A stretch of 64,000 nt of DNA from a bacterium (GTDB lineage: Bacteria; Bacteroidota; Ignavibacteria; Kapaibacteriales; UBA7675), in the NCBI GenBank assembly GCA_030430495.1, contig JAUIKM010000009.1:70250-134249 (forward strand). Direction: 5' to 3'. The notes under the pieces are model-generated. The model made no database searches and was not told where the DNA came from. It saw nothing but the letters and a program-made list of their open reading frames with translations. Positions 63,713 through 64,000 of the stretch are shown piece after piece. Made by a program: the position numbers and the translations under genes. How positions within the stretch are numbered: the stretch's first letter is position 1; every line of letters begins with the position of its first letter.

Positions 63713-64000
63713 TCTTCTACCGGCGTTTCGACTTCAACTTCCACCGTGCGGCAGTAGAAACGCCCTTCCGGGAAGCTGTTGTCAAAAAGCAGAACATCCT
63801 CGCCGTAACCGACCGCCGTGCTGCCGTCCAGTCCGAGGGCCCGTTCCGTGTTAATGGCGCGGCGGCCGGACAAATCCAGGTTAAACTGAGCGTCGCCCGT
63901 GCGATCCGTGTACCCTTCAATTCTTACGGTCGACCGTTCATCCACGCGATTCTGAATCAACGAAACAATTTCTCGGTTGCGCTCGCCCAGCTCGGCGGAG
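63709..64000 (-). CDS. OmpA-family protein, C-terminal fragment
   Basis: 97 residues to the right edge of the window; the gene continues beyond it. The OmpA-like core reads VDERSTVRIEGYTDRTGDAQ, then FNLDLSGRRAINTERALGL, with Asp and Arg at the peptidoglycan-binding positions. The end LFDNSFPEGRFYCRTVEVEV is close to that of the double-OmpA protein at 52665 (LFNNDLPEGRFYSRTVEV), so the two are paralogues. It is convergent with the esterase gene across a terminator. Confidence 0.82.
   Translation of the reverse strand, partial: SAELGERNREIVSLIQNRVDERSTVRIEGYTDRTGDAQFNLDLSGRRAINTERALGLDGSTAVGYGEDVLLFDNSFPEGRFYCRTVEVEVETPVED

Overview
The window reads as the chromosome of a GC-rich, Gram-negative member of the Bacteroidota/FCB group. 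Evidence: five proteins end in type IX secretion (T9SS) sorting domains, there is a PorQ-like protein, a TonB-dependent receptor paired with a DUF4249 lipoprotein, B-type (Bacteroidota-like) SdhAB, an OstA-like protein, and a few TTTG/TAnnTTTG promoter candidates. The relatively high GC suggests a deep lineage (Kapabacteria/Ignavibacteria-like) rather than a classical Bacteroides or Flavobacterium, but this is inference. I see no rRNA, tRNA, CRISPR, prophage or transposase.

Layout. 0-4.1 kb (minus strand): a housekeeping run of Nudix hydrolase, ParA, ParB, hot-dog thioesterase, PorQ-like protein and the first codons of an RfbB-like dehydratase. 4.3-10.3 kb: two tandem 989-residue secreted proteins with a glycoside-hydrolase-like fold and T9SS tails, both of which seem to have lost the catalytic glutamates. 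10.5-13.2 kb: an ECF sigma factor, a protein joining a cytoplasmic anti-sigma-like segment and one membrane helix to a C-terminal outer-membrane barrel, and a lipoprotein. 13.2-14.4 kb: non-coding, with repeats and a terminator. 14.4-17.1 kb: sdhB and sdhA without a visible sdhC. 17.4-26.8 kb: YfhO-family membrane protein, OstA-like protein, a giant IgGFc-binding-domain T9SS protein and an outer-membrane barrel, closed by a strong terminator.

27.2-34.3 kb: HIT protein, KsgA, a lipoprotein, DnaB, HflX, two small membrane proteins and an LD-carboxypeptidase. A 67-bp near-perfect palindrome lies between the convergent lipoprotein and dnaB genes. 34.4-39.4 kb: two secreted amidohydrolase-type proteins (one intact and two degenerate domains, one His/Glu-rich tail) and a DUF4287/DUF5655 protein. 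39.6-46.9 kb (minus): an MDR oxidoreductase, an RsmB-type methyltransferase, a TonB receptor, a DUF4249 lipoprotein and two paralogous lipoproteins of a family I do not recognise. 47.0-50.8 kb: SprA-related putative metalloprotease, TPR-histidine kinase, DUF2279-like protein. 51.8-59.4 kb (minus): transglutaminase-like membrane protein, double-OmpA protein, SDR, M43-type T9SS metalloprotease, a small hypothetical protein and a MarR regulator. 60-64 kb: a histidine kinase with a degenerate receiver-like domain, a SASA-type T9SS esterase, and the C-terminus of another OmpA protein.

Together the genes emphasise the cell envelope: protein export through T9SS, outer-membrane uptake, cell-wall turnover and envelope signalling, interspersed with core replication, translation and respiration genes. 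A dispersed intergenic repeat family (core GACAAACAAAAA, often followed by a GC hairpin) occurs at least seven times.
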